Assembly: GCF_947179165.1 (NCBI RefSeq)
Contig: NC_077237.1
Coordinates: forward strand, 60,557,523-60,621,522
Length of the DNA stretch: 64,000 nucleotides
Reading direction: 5' to 3'
From: Solanum dulcamara
Taxonomy: Eukaryota; Streptophyta; Magnoliopsida; Solanales; Solanaceae
Shown: positions 1 through 11,667 of the stretch, in pieces
Layout: each line of letters starts with the position of its first letter
Numbering within the stretch: position 1 is the first letter of the stretch
Notes under the pieces: model-generated
Databases searched by the model: none
Told to the model about the DNA's origin: nothing
Seen by the model: only the letters and a program-made list of their open reading frames with translations
Made by a program: the position numbers and the translations under genes

Positions 1-1460
1 AAAGAATCTATGGTAGTAGTCGACCAAACACAAGAAACTTCTATGTCAATCGGGAAGGTGGGCCCTGGCCAGTTCTTAACCACTTCAATCTTTTGAGAAT
101 TGACTCGTATACCCTCATAGGAAACAAAATAGCCTAGGAATGTCACAGAACTAAGACAAAATTCACACATTGAAAACTTAGCATATAGCTCTATATCTTT
201 GAGAGTCTGAAGAATAATTGTGAGATGATTAGTATGCTCCTCTTTACTCCTTGAATAGATTAATATATCATCTATAAATACAATTACAAACATGTCCAAA
301 TACTATTTGAACACTCAGCTCATCAAGTCCATAAATATTAAAGGAGCATTGGTCAAACCAAAGGACATAATGGGAAACTAAAAGTGACCATATCGGGTCT
401 AGAAAGAAGGCTTTGGGATGTCACATTCACTCACCTTGAACTAGTGGTAGCTTGATTTGAGGTCTATCTTTGAGAAATAAGTGGTATCTTAAAGCTGGTC
501 AAATAGATCATCTTTCTTGGGAAGGGTATACTTGTTCTTTATGGTGACATTGTTCTATTGATGATAGTCAATGCGCATTCTCAACAATCCATCTTTCTTT
601 CGCACAAATAGGACAGGATCTCCCTAAGGTGAGACTCTCTGCCTAATAAATCCTTTATCTTGTAGATCTTTTAGCTATTCTTTCAACTCTTTCAAATTGT
701 CAAAAGCCATTCTATATGGCAGAATAGACATAGCCTGCATATCAGAAAGCACATAAATCACAAAGTCAATCTCCCTATTTAGAGGGATTCCGACAGATCT
801 TCAGGAAACACTTAAGGAAATTCATCTACAATCGGTATAGACTCAAGAGTAGGGGACCCAACAGTATCATCCTTGACTATAATGACGTGATAGATACACT
901 CTTTAAAGATCAAATTTCTTTCCTTAAGGTAGGAGATACATTTACTCTTAGGCACAACTTGACTACCCTTTTTTTCTAAGAATGGATCATCTGAGAAAAT
1001 GAACTTAACGTTCCGAGTCCTACATTCAACAGATTCATAAAAAGCTTAAAGCCAGTCTATGCCAGGAATCACAATAAAACCAACCATGTATAACTAATCT
1101 AAGTCAGCCATGGTATCCTTTTGATAGATAGACATATCCCAATCTCTATAGGTCCTCTCAGCTAAGATAAATTCACCAATAGGAGTAGATACACTGAAAG
1201 TATCAAGAAGACACTTAGAAATTCTATCAAATCTACCTGCCACATAAGGAGATACAAATGATAACGTGGCACCCAGATCCATCAAAACATAACAATCAAG
1301 AGAAAAGACTTGAATCATACCCATCACAATGCTTGGGGATTTCTCCTGTTCCTTATGGCTATACATGGAATAGAGGCAGTTTGTACCATCACCCATACCT
1401 GAAGTGGTACCTCTCTGATTACATTAGCCGGTGGTGCCGTGGTAGAATATTGGGCTCTGC
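1..1460 (-). pseudogene. Gypsy A pol: protease and reverse transcriptase (partial)
   Basis: Protease and 5' reverse-transcriptase part of a Ty3/gypsy polyprotein read right to left; it runs off the left window edge. The protease segment lies near 1,094-1,396 and shows DLGATLSF at about 1,259-1,279, where this family usually has an Asp-x-Gly-Ala active site. Reverse transcriptase follows from about 700 down to 1, with a KIDLKSSYH stretch near 440-480 and the catalytic box FIDD at 268-279, followed by ILIYSRSKEEH. The frame is broken by several stops and shifts, so no intact polyprotein is possible. The wording of the motifs resembles Tekay/Del chromoviruses (family knowledge). RNase H and integrase would lie outside the window. 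Confidence 0.88.
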
Positions 1461-1469
1461 TGCCCTATG

Positions 1470-2583
1470 TTAGATACTCCTTATGTAAATGGCCCACTTG
1501 TCCACGATAATAATAGCCATTCTTTCCTTCTCTGCACTCTCCCAGATGAAGCTTACGCCACTTGCCATAATGTGGCTTTTTCTTTGAACCTTGAGCATCA
1601 CTAGCCTAGGATCTAGAATTCTACTTAATCTATACCTCCTTATCATTCATGTTATGCAATACAGGTGCACTTTCCACTTATGAAGCATAGTTGGAAGACC
1701 TTTTCTAAAAGAAAGACTTATTGCCCTTACTCTGCCTCTGCTCATTCTCATGACCAGCTGGTTTTTCCTTCTAGATCAAGTGATCTTCGTTGTCTTTCCT
1801 CTTATCATCCGCAATCTACTGAGCATACTCCATCAACTTGGAAATACCCATCAGAAATCAGTAGTGATACTTTGCACTCCTTCTTCACATGTCTTCTCAA
1901 TTCAGAGATAAACTTTCTTCCTCATCTTAGATTGCATATCTGAGGCCATATCTAGAGCATATCTAGACTGCTGAATGAACGTCAAACCATACTCCTTTAC
2001 TGTCAGCCCCTCTTATTTTTGATTTTCAAACTCTTCAACTTTTCCTTCTCTCAATTCTCTTGGAAAGAAGAAGATCAAGAAATGCTCTCTCGAACTCATC
2101 CCAAATAGCCAACTCAATATCTTCACCTCTACTTTCCTCCTACTGGTTGTACCATACATTGTCTATATCCTTTAGTTAATAAGACACCAACTCAACCCCC
2201 CTAAATCTGCATAGCATGTATTGCTTTCACGATTTTCTGCATCTTATCGATAAAATTATGGGGTACTCCTCATCCTTAGAACCTGTGAAAACCGATGGAT
2301 TTATTCTCAGAAAGTCCCTAATCCCCATAGCTGTAGAAAACTCTTGAAAACTAGAGTTAAGAGGTGGTGAACTTTGGTTACCCTTTTGTCCATCTATCAG
2401 TTGGGTGTGCATGGTGATAAAACCTACGAATTCATTTTCCAAAGTAGAACTAGCCGAGTAGTGGGTGCTTGGGGTAACTTAGTAGACCTTGTAGGTCGGC
2501 CCCTAGTTCTCACACTAGATAATAGGGGCATCTCAGTTTGTAGGATATTAGTTCTGGTGGAGTTCCTCTGACTGGTGGTGCAT
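1470..2583 (-). pseudogene. Gypsy A gag
   Basis: Degenerate capsid/nucleocapsid gene of element A. The likely start codon is at 2,581-2,583. Residues read IRDFLRINPSVFTGSK near 2,260-2,330, the usual start of the retrotransposon gag domain in this family. A nucleocapsid zinc knuckle is visible near 1,480-1,530 as YYRGQVGHLHKEY, in which the first two cysteines of the C-x2-C-x4-H-x4-C pattern and the last one have been lost. Stops and frame changes occur between these landmarks. It lies directly upstream of the pol remnant on the same strand and about 190 bp downstream of the primer-binding site, as expected for a gypsy element. Confidence 0.8.
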
Positions 2584-2769
2584 TTAATAGCCATTATCAA
2601 CAAGCGTGTAACGTATGAATTAGAAAGGAACTTTTAGAGTTAAACTCTTTAGCACGAACTCAGAATGTGGAAAAGTGAAACAATTTACTATGTATGGTGC
2701 ACGACACACCCATATGCAAGACTCTACTAGACACGGCTTCATAGATACCTTAATATTGTTGGACTTTAT

Positions 2770-2782
2770 GCTCTGATAACAA
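2770..2782 (-). promoter_or_regulatory. Gypsy A primer-binding site
   Basis: On the minus strand this reads TTGTTATCAGAGC, one base from the TTGGTATCAGAGC sequence that pairs with the 3' end of initiator methionine tRNA in many plant LTR elements. It lies between the gag start and the LTR, which fixes the inner LTR edge near 2,787. Confidence 0.7.
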
Positions 2783-2786
2783 ATTT

Positions 2787-5054
2787 TTCATTCCCCGAGA
2801 GGGTACCATAGGTGTGGCCTGCACTGGAAGAGCATTGTTGGTCCCCAAGTGAACCACTTGATTCAATCATACATTCATTCAATAACATTCTATGAGAAGA
2901 AGACTCAACTCATCAAGAAATTAAATCATAAGATAAGGTCAATGGCCAATAAATCTTTCTAATCAATTAAATCAATAAGACTAGTATGAATGAAAGTAGC
3001 CAAAAGACAAAACCAATCGAAAACAACACAATCTAGTCTGTGAAGCCTCTATTAACTGTCTTAGTGGTGCCAATGACAAGTTCATGGCTACCTAAAATCA
3101 AAGAAAAAAACTAACTCAAAAGATAGAAAGATAAATATGGTATCCTTCGAAAGCAGGGATGATTCACTAATCTACTGACTACGAATAGATCCACAATTAT
3201 CCTCTTGTTGATGATATCTAGTACCAATCTCTACATCGAAAAATGATACAGGATCAAATGGATGTCATTATATGAAATGTATGAGTATGTTATATAGCAG
3301 AATGAAACATGCATAGGGTAGATTAAACTCAACTCAAGTAACTCAATCAAGGGTGAGAAACTCAATTAGGATGCCAAAAGTCTGAAGCAAGAGTAAGATT
3401 TAGATGGAGACCAATCATGTACAATAAGATTTAGATAGAGACAAATGATGTACAATCCAATGACATCTAATCAGAGTACTATTAAGACCTATATGGGAGT
3501 TTCTCTTATTTGACAATTATCACTTATGAGACAGTGATAGTGGAATAAGCCAACACTATTTCCACATCTATTCAATACCTTTTCAGGGTACGAACGAATC
3601 AACCAATCATAGATCTAAAACCAATCAAGTCCTATCATGTTAGGAAAATAATTTACGAAATAACCAACCTAACGGTTCAATTCTATCCTACATTTGGCGA
3701 CATTGTTATTGAGTTTGAGTTATTACCTACTCTTACCCAATTCGATTCTAGATACTCCTTCCAAAACTCAAAGATCATAAGACAATTAATCTAAATCAAA
3801 CCAGATCAATAAGTATCAATTAGACTCTTTCCATTCGCCAGTTCTATCAAATCAATCCTTCCAACCAATCAGTTTCCCAATCATTCCTCATTGTTTATTG
3901 AGTAGAAATTTAGACAATCATTTATGAATACATTCAGTTGAGACCCTTCACTTGGGTTCAATTTTGAAGTTATAAGGGACTATCAGGTTCATCAACATTG
4001 TCATCATGCTCACATCTGAATCATAATCACAATCATGAATTCACAAATTGAAGGCTTTAAACTTAATTCTTAGTCATGTACATTCAATACCCATAAATAT
4101 TCTATTAGGGTTTATGAAATAAGTAGTTTAAATCATTTTTTCAAGAAATAAATTTGTAGAAAAGAATGAAATTTTCAATAATCAGTAAAACATTCAAAAG
4201 TTTAAGAAAAGAACTTCTCAAGAAAACAAAATTATAAAGACTTAATACATTTAATCTATCACATGTCTGGGCACGTGGAGGAACAAAATCTATGTTTTAG
4301 TTTTGCCTCACATACCTTCACTAGAAGAACAATTAAAATTCGTAGACCTCACTTGAAGAACTTGAACCCTAGCCCTCTTTCTCTTCTCCAATTCTTGCTC
4401 TCAAATAATCTAAGTGTTTGTGAGGGCTTTTAACATTTAGGATACTGATAAGGGACTCGATTTTGTCTCAAAACGTTAGGGTTTTGGTTTGGGAAGAGTG
4501 GGAAAAGACCAATATACCCTTTGTTAAAAACCTAAAATTAGTCATCTACGAGTCATAGAATGACTCATAGAAAACTTCAATGGATCGTTAACGTAATTCA
4601 TAAAACTAGGATGGAAAAAATTTATGGTTTACGACTAGGTCTACGAGTCATAAACCACTCAACGACTCATAGACTCGACTCGTAAAACTCTTAGAAACTG
4701 AGGCTTTGAACTTTTCCTACAAGTCATTTTTACAACTCGTAGACTCTTTAACGGGTCTTCAACATCGCTCGTAGGGGTGAATTCAAGATTTTGTTTTTAC
4801 TAAGTGTCAAGGGGGTTCCACGAGTTTCCTCTATGATTAGTATAAAGCCTTACAAATCGTAAATGTCGATCGTAGAGAGGGTTCTTAGGATTCAAAATTT
4901 ACCAAGTGCTGGGAAGGTCTACGATTTGTCCCTATGACTCGTAGAACTCTCTACAAATCAAAGAGGACAATCATGGTCCTCTAGATTAGTTCTTCCCCTT
5001 AATTTTCCCATAGTCTCGAGCTAAGTTTAGGTCAGAATAACACAGGGTTTTACC
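2787..5054 (-). repeat. 5' LTR of gypsy A
   Basis: About 2.27 kb of non-coding sequence between the primer site and a right edge near 5,054, where the minus strand begins GGTAAAACCC (a TGTAA-type start with its first base changed). The part at 4,540-4,960 carries many imperfect palindromes of the form CTACGAGTCGTAG. It shares an order of segments with 49,049-49,932 (an AACCCTAG-like leader, then GGTTTTGGTTTGG, then the palindrome field), so both belong to one LTR family. No ORF of note lies here. The right edge is approximate. Confidence 0.62.
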
Positions 5055-7120
5055 TTACGAGTACCAAAGTTAACTAGTTCATGCTTTATAAAAATATTTC
5101 AAATGAAACAGTAGATTTAGTACATTACAAGACATGGATTTACACACCCCAAATAACATAACAAGCCACCAAATATAAGTTACAAATAGTGTTGTCATGA
5201 ATGGATAATCCCTCAAAGAAAATACATATACACAAGCAACCCTTGGATTGTATAAATATCTCAACACTACTACAAAATATAGATGCCTATATGAAAATGC
5301 GATCTTCCTTATAACTCCCAAAACCTTTATCTCCAATGGCCAACTTCAAGCATCTCTTCTAACATTTCCTACGATAAAAACAACTGTCGCTAAGAAGAAA
5401 GCTTAGTGTTTTCAAAACTACAATCTTGAAGCCTTTAGATTGTCCAATCACTTTTCTCAAGTGATGGGCAAGATGATTAAAATAGAATAAATAAATCAAG
5501 TTAACAAATATATCAAGAGTAGCAAGTTTGGTATTTAAAGATCTAAGTGTCAAAAACTTGTAGAATCATCTTTACAAGAAATCAAATAACCAATTTCACC
5601 CAATATGTGCGTCATGCCATAACACAAAACATAATCAAGTATCAAGAAGGATAGGATCCCTATAATCCAGAAGGGTGACAACCCAATAATCAAGAGAATC
5701 AAGAATCATATTAAAAATGGCTTTCTAGTTCGTACTTAAAATGGACAATTTTCATACTTAAGATGAACCAAAAATCTCTAGTCATGATGGCAAGAAATCT
5801 GAATCAAGAGGCATGCCAGTAGTGATGAAATCGCAGCCACAAAGAAGGAAAAAGTCCACAATAATGTCAAGTGATCAATCAATCCATACAAGTGGGCAAG
5901 TTAAACAAGTGTCTTGCAAGTCTCAAAAGATACCAACACGATAATATAAAATGATAAGAAGGAAAATAAAGTTCCAGGAGTGGCTTTAAATATACCAGAA
6001 GGTTACAAGAATACAAGCATAAGTTTATACTCGAATGTTGGCTTTTTAGCACAAAACACCCTACCACAGTTCAAATAATGGATCAACAAGTGCATCAATT
6101 TCCTCAAACAAATTCCTTTAGCTTGTACAAGAGTATAGATAAATTGAATACACAACAAAGTACCCATTTAGTATTCATCAATATCATCAGGTGAAAATAA
6201 ACTATATAGATATCAAAAGTGACACTAGTTTGTGCAAATCACATCAAAGTCCCAAAACCGTAAATCTGGACTATCTTACTGCCTTGTATTGTGACTAAAT
6301 TTTAAATAGTTAAACAACAAAGCTAGACTTTTCAATCTTCATAAAAGTTGTAGATATATGTCTTAAGGTTTCAAAACATCAAGAATCTATGACAAATACA
6401 TTTTATACATAGAGATATAATCCAAAAACTAACAGTTGCATATAGGGGATTACTCAATAAAGAATCTAGAAAGAACACAAAACCTGTCCTAATTCCACTT
6501 TTTTCGAGTACATAACAACAATATTAGGTTCCAAAAAAAGCATAAGAGTTGTAGGTATGTGTGTTAGCTTTCCAAAATATATTTATTTATTAAAAATAAA
6601 ACTCTACACAATAAGATATTCTAATATTACTAACCGCTACATAGTTTCAAAAAATGGATTTGTTCACTTACCAAGAGCTAGGGTATATCTTGCATTTCAG
6701 CTATGTGGAACCTATTTTTCTTGTGAATCTTGCGAACTGAAAGGTTATGAGAGACTTATAAATATCCGTTAGTCTTAATTAAAATTACTTTCTTATAGGA
6801 TATTCCAAAAATATATAATATACAAGTCATATTATCACTAGAGTTGCTGGAAAAATAACGTTGCTGCTCAAAAAGTCAATAATGGCTGCCCAAGTTCTAA
6901 AATATCATACCTTGATTGTATTATTATAAGGTTATGCGTATGTCATGATAATTTACTAAACTACGAATAAAATTGTTTATAATACCATAAGGAATTAAGG
7001 AAATTGAGTTCTCCCATATCACAAAGTTCGAGTCAAGGAATTGTAAAGTAGGAGTTGATCCCATCGTCAAGAAATAATTTCTTGAAGTGTGAATATTGGC
7101 TTAAGTAATTAGGGTCATTA
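5055..7120 (-). repeat. Probable gypsy LTR, minus orientation (degenerate)
   Basis: AT-rich, with no supported gene. The right edge reads, on the minus strand, TATAATGACCC, close to the TGTAATGACCC start known from several Solanaceae LTRs. Inside it a motif of the form ATAARAGTTGTAGRTATRTG occurs twice about 200 bp apart (near 6,341 and 6,541), suggesting an internal imperfect duplication. Short open frames here lack any recognisable domain. The left limit is set only by the edge of the neighbouring LTR, and I found no clear target duplication. Confidence 0.4.
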
Positions 7121-8289
7121 TAGTCATGACCAAAAATCTCAGGTCATTATGGAAACTATATGTCCCACCAGTAGATAAGTCGAACCTATAACCCGGAACA
7201 AAAAGAAATAGGCTATCACGTGGAATATAAAGAACAAATTTCAAAATAAAAGAAAGAGAGAGAGTTAATATATATAATAAATCCCCAAGAACTAATATCA
7301 ATCGGTATTCGAGCTACTAATCAACATAAGAAAGTAAATACAAATAACTAGATTGTCTCCATACAAAAAAACACTAGTCTAGTCAAAAATAGACGGAGAA
7401 GGAAAACTCTGCGCACATATAGCTCAAAACAAATCTCCCATCAAAAGCAGTTTTGCACGAAGTACATTTCAGCAACGAGAACTCGTACTACGATCAACAA
7501 GGCACAAAAGTATAGTATGAGGGAAAAACATATGGTATTTAGTAAACATTGGCCGTCTAAGCTCCAAATACAAAGCAAGTATAACATGTAAGTAAGGAAG
7601 GGAGCAAATATTACAAGTAGCTAAAGAAAAGGAAATGGACAGTGAAAGTAAGTAGCGACAAAAGGATAACTATAAAAGATGTAGATAACTAAATTAAAGG
7701 ACCATACCTCGATGAACTAGCCTAATATTATAATCACAAAAATATCATATTAAAGAAGTCAATGATCAAAGATATAGTAATATAAAATACTGCTATGAAC
7801 ACGGTATTTGTTTGGATATGTTCGTCATTATCTTCAAAGATGACATTTTGATTTATTCTTAGAGCAAGGATGAACATGCAGGCCATTTGAAAATTGTCTT
7901 GTAAATTATTAAGGACCATCAAATGTTTGCTAAAAGATATACCCAAAGCTTGAACCACGACTTATATAATAGTGATCATAGCGGTGGTGCCTTTTTATCC
8001 CAAAAATCAATATATCAACATGGTAAAGATGGTACGACTCCCGTCAAATCCAGTTTAGGAGCAAAAGGTACTAAACCATATTTTCTCAAAAATGGTAGTG
8101 AAAGGCAATGCATATACTTGGATCATACCATAAAACACATAAAAGTGAGTTTTAATACAATGCATGACATCACCGTCATCCAAATAATAGCATATAAGCA
8201 ATCTAAAACACATAACCAAAAACACCTTGCTTCTAAAACCCATAAAAACTAACCATGAACCCGACGTTGTACTATTTTCATCCTCTAAT
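7121..8289 (-). repeat. LTR-like end and degenerate 3' part of gypsy B
   Basis: The left end reads, on the minus strand, GACCTGAGATTTTTGGTCAT then GAC, like the GGGTCGTGACA end of Tekay-type LTRs. It is preceded by a purine/pyrimidine pattern containing CCACCAGTAGATAAG that recurs in other LTR ends of this window. From about 7,730 to 8,289 the sequence should hold the last third of the B integrase, but I could not follow its frame. Whether the LTR belongs to B or is a separate insertion is unresolved. Nothing else is recognisable. Confidence 0.35.
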
Positions 8290-8376
8290 ATTTTCTATCT
8301 ACATAGCCTGATAGACCAAGTCTAGCCCTATCAACTCAGCTTTACCAACTTCAAAAACAACCAATAGGTGATCTAC
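8290..8376 (-). pseudogene. Gypsy B integrase, distal fragment
   Basis: The minus strand encodes EVGKAELIGLDLVYQAM just left of the LINE. This segment normally follows the EALYGRRCRSPIGW stretch of gypsy integrases. The preceding part of that motif is found on the far side of the LINE at about 24,297-24,320, and the two join in frame when the LINE and one copy of its target duplication are removed. The fragment is therefore the continuation of one integrase gene cut by the LINE. Confidence 0.82.
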
Positions 8377-8389
8377 ATCTCCTCTCTTA
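8377..8389. repeat. LINE target-site duplication, left copy
   Basis: The 13-bp sequence ATCTCCTCTCTTA is repeated exactly at 24,284-24,296. The length is typical of target-primed LINE insertion. Confidence 0.88.
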
Positions 8390-8401
8390 GCCCAAAAGTC
8401 C

Positions 8402-10505
8402 ATGAAGACAACAACTATTGATATTAGCCCTCGCAAAATCACCATAAAACAAGGTTCGCCAATAGTGTTTTTTAGAAGAGAGGATTTCATTGTCAAATTG
8501 GCTACTAAATGCAAGTATACTCTTATAGGCAAGTCTACTAATACTATTCCTAAGATGGAAATCATCAGAGAGGAATTCATTCTTCAAACTGATGTCAAGG
8601 GTGTTGTGAAGCTAACTCACTTCAACTCTAGGTATCTCTAGATTGACTTAGACAATGAATATGATCATTCTAATGTTTGGTCAAAAGGAAAAATATTCAT
8701 ATAAGGCCAGATAATGAGGATGTAGATTTGGATCCCCACCTTCAAGCCGGAAGAAGAAACTCCTTTGGTCCCTATTTGGGATATACTACCTGAACTACCA
8801 TGGCACTGCTATTATCTAGAAGTAGTAACTCCTTTGCTATCTCCTACAGGTAAGGTGTTATTTTTGGACTTAGATACCTACAAAAAGACAAGAGGTAGTG
8901 TTGCCAAAGTAAAGGTCCAAATTGACCTTACTAAACAAAGGCGACACCATGTTTGGATGGGGTTTGATGATGATGAGAATAGTTATGGTAGATGGCACCT
9001 ATTCAATATGAGGGTGTTCCAGAGTATTATAGGTATTGCAAGTACCATGGTCATATCATCAGTATTTATACTGTAAAGAAGAGAGTTAATGAGAATAGAA
9101 GGAGGAAAGAATAAGAGGAAATTGAAAGAAACAAAGGAAAAGGAAATACTAGAAAAACAAACGACATGCAGATACAAGAAAATAACACAATCACTGACCA
9201 AAAAAAGGTAATTCAAAATGAAGTTGCTAGGAATAGATAGGAACAAGAAGAATGGCAAACACAAAAAAGAAAAGGTAAAAAGAATGGCCAACAACATCAA
9301 TATGTACAACAACACAAGGAACATGGTTAAGTTCAACAAGGAGAACTCTCCAAGGCCTAAAAATCTCCTAGAAGAAAAAATCAGCAGGTGGCAAGTCCAA
9401 CAACAGACAGGTATGTCTACTATCTTTAATAATCTTAATTCCTAAAATTGTAATGTTGATTCTGGAGTTCGGGATCAACCCCTACTCCTCTCATAGAATA
9501 GAAAATTCCACTCTCTATAGCCATATAAAACAAGTTCCCATGGATAATAATAAGAAGCAGGAGTTCGAGAAAAATAAATCTCCAATAACCAATAGTGTTC
9601 ACAGGATTGAAGATACTAAAGATTGCATTATCTTCCAAGAAGATAACTCAGGTATTGACTCCATGCTCCCACCTCCATGGTTCTTCTAATAATTTTAATG
9701 AATTGACTACTACTGCTGCTGAAGTTGATGGAGGAGAGGATGGGGGAATAAAGGAGAAACCTACTAACATGTAGGAAGGGGTAACCATGGGGAGGGATAG
9801 CTTATTGGCTGACCATAGGATTGAACGTAGTGCCTCTTCTACCACTATGCTTACTGCTATAAATTCCAGGTTACAGGAATAAAATGCTGAGAATCCAAAA
9901 GATGCTATCCATAATGATAAAAGGACAGAGGAGGTGGTAGTTGGTAATGGGGATAATCAAGTCCTCAAATACACAACAACAAATCTTCATTATCACTTAG
10001 AAAAATCAAAAGGGATGTTTTCAAGAAGAAGCAACTAGTAAAAGACAAAAGAAACTAAGAGAGTAGTCAACAAAATCTCAACTATGTCTTGGTAAATGAA
10101 TAGGCTGTAATGCATGTAAATCCCCTACAGGTTCAAGTTAGTTTTACTGAGGTATGTGTTCATAACAAAAGATCTATTTCAGATGATATCAATGATGAGT
10201 ACAAAGTAACTCATTCAGAGGATGAAAATGACCCTGATCATTTAGAAAAACACAAGAAGATGAGGAGACTAGTGACCATTTGTTAAAATCACTTGGATCT
10301 ACCTTCTACACTAACAACCAAGAGGAAATCCAACAAGTCTCTGAAAGGAATGGTTTATCTCCTAGAGGTCAAAAAGGAAAAAAGAAGAAAAACAATCAAA
10401 GATCCCCAACTAGCTATGTTACTACCAAAAGTAGCATCAACACTAGGTCCAGAACTTAAAAACTCTGACGATCAGTACAATATGCTAGAATTTAAGGAGT
10501 ATTGA
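8402..10505 (+). pseudogene. LINE ORF1 (DUF4283-type RNA-binding protein)
   Basis: The predicted product resembles the plant L1 ORF1 protein that coats the LINE RNA. The first part (8,402-9,000) matches the DUF4283 pattern: a GSPIVFFRREDF-like start, then KYTLIGKSTNTIPKMEIIRE, then ETPLVPIWDILPELPWHCY, and GSVAKVKVQIDL near 8,910. A zinc-knuckle remnant follows near 9,020-9,060 (YCKYHGH with the final cysteine lost). The remainder to about 10,500 is a Lys/Asn/Ser-rich, probably disordered tail with several stops. Stops at 8,639-8,641 and in the next 80 bases break the domain. The element starts only 12 bp upstream, so the true N-terminus may be missing. Confidence 0.8.
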
Positions 10506-10519
10506 CACTCAAGGTGATT

Positions 10520-11667
10520 TGGACAGACTCCAAAAAATAAAGAAGTATCACCAGCTTTCTATGATTGCAGTGTTAGAACCATTCTCCAATAAATCTAATC
10601 TCAACTTCTATAGAATTCAGTTAGTGCTATTCACAACTCCAACAACAAGATTTGGTTATTTTTGAACCATGATATTGATTTCAATATTATGGATTAGGAT
10701 GAGCATCAAGTCACTTGTGCTATTAAGCATATGGTTTGGCCTAAGAAGTATCTGATCACCTTTGTGTATGCTAAATGCAAAGACTACATGAGAAGAGACT
10801 TATGGGACAAAATAATGCAATTCTCTAGTTTGGGGGAACCTTGGTGCACTATTGGAGACTTTAATGTGATAACTGATATAGAGGAAAAGATGGGGGATCA
10901 ACCTTATAACATGAACAAGATTTTTGAATTCATTAGTGTTATTGAAGCTTGTGGATTCACAGACTTGGGATTTCATGGATAGAAATACACTTGGTGTAAC
11001 AACAAGGATAAGGAGGCAAGGATATGGAAATGGTTGGAAAGAGCTATGGTTAATGATAAATGGCTAGAGGTTATGCCAATGACTACAGTTAACCATCTGC
11101 ATCAACAGGATCTCACCATTGTCCTCTTCTGCTGGAATGCATGGAAAATGAAAACACTATTATCAAATACTTCAAGTTTTTGCACTATTGAGTAGATAAT
11201 GAAAGTTTCCTTGACACTGTAAAAAACCTGTTGGGACAAACCTATGGAAAGAATCCCTATGAGAATGTTCCATCAAAAAATGAAAAGGGTGACTAATACC
11301 CTTAGTAGCTGGTCAAGGCAACACTACGGAAACATCTTTGCTTAAGTAAAAGAATTTGAAGAACACGTGAGGAAAGCTGAAGAAAACATCATCAAAGATA
11401 ACACTGAGACAAACAAAATTAGGTTAAACCATATCAATGCTCAATACATTAGATTTTTGAAGGTGGAAAAGTCCACTTTGAAACAAAAAACTCAGTTGCA
11501 ATGGTTTAAGGATGGTGATGAAAATACCAAGTACTTTCATGTTATTATTAGATGAAGGAGAAAAAGGTTATACATTAATCAGATTAGTGATGAGAATGGA
11601 AACTCAATAAAGGGGGATGAGAAAATTATAGAGGCAGCGGCAGCATGCTCCCATTTTGAACAGATTG
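10520..11667 (+). pseudogene. LINE ORF2, N-terminal part (endonuclease and linker)
   Basis: Endonuclease/exonuclease/phosphatase-type domain of the LINE ORF2 protein, which nicks the target DNA. Visible landmarks are KIWLFLNHD near 10,650, TFVYAKCKDYMRRDLWDK near 10,750-10,810, GDFNVI at 10,855-10,872, and DLGFHG then KYTWCNN near 10,960-11,000. The usual SDHxP box near 11,100 is damaged. The linker before the reverse transcriptase includes LQWFKDGDENTKYFH near 11,500-11,540, a standard L1 signature. Stops at about 10,981, 11,191 and 11,552 fit CAG-to-TAG or TGG-to-TAG changes. The frame is cut at 11,667 by the LTR element and resumes at 20,855. Confidence 0.88.
11663..11667. repeat. Target-site duplication of the LTR element, left
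   Basis: GATTG here and AATTG at 20,850-20,854 flank the element and differ at one base. Removing the element plus one copy keeps the LINE ORF2 frame open across the junction. Confidence 0.82.

Noticed and set aside
8983..9339. Minus-strand 118-codon frame with hydrophobic, membrane-like composition
   Set aside because: It lies opposite LINE ORF1, whose A-rich strand gives Phe/Leu/Ser-rich translations in reverse. It is an antisense shadow.
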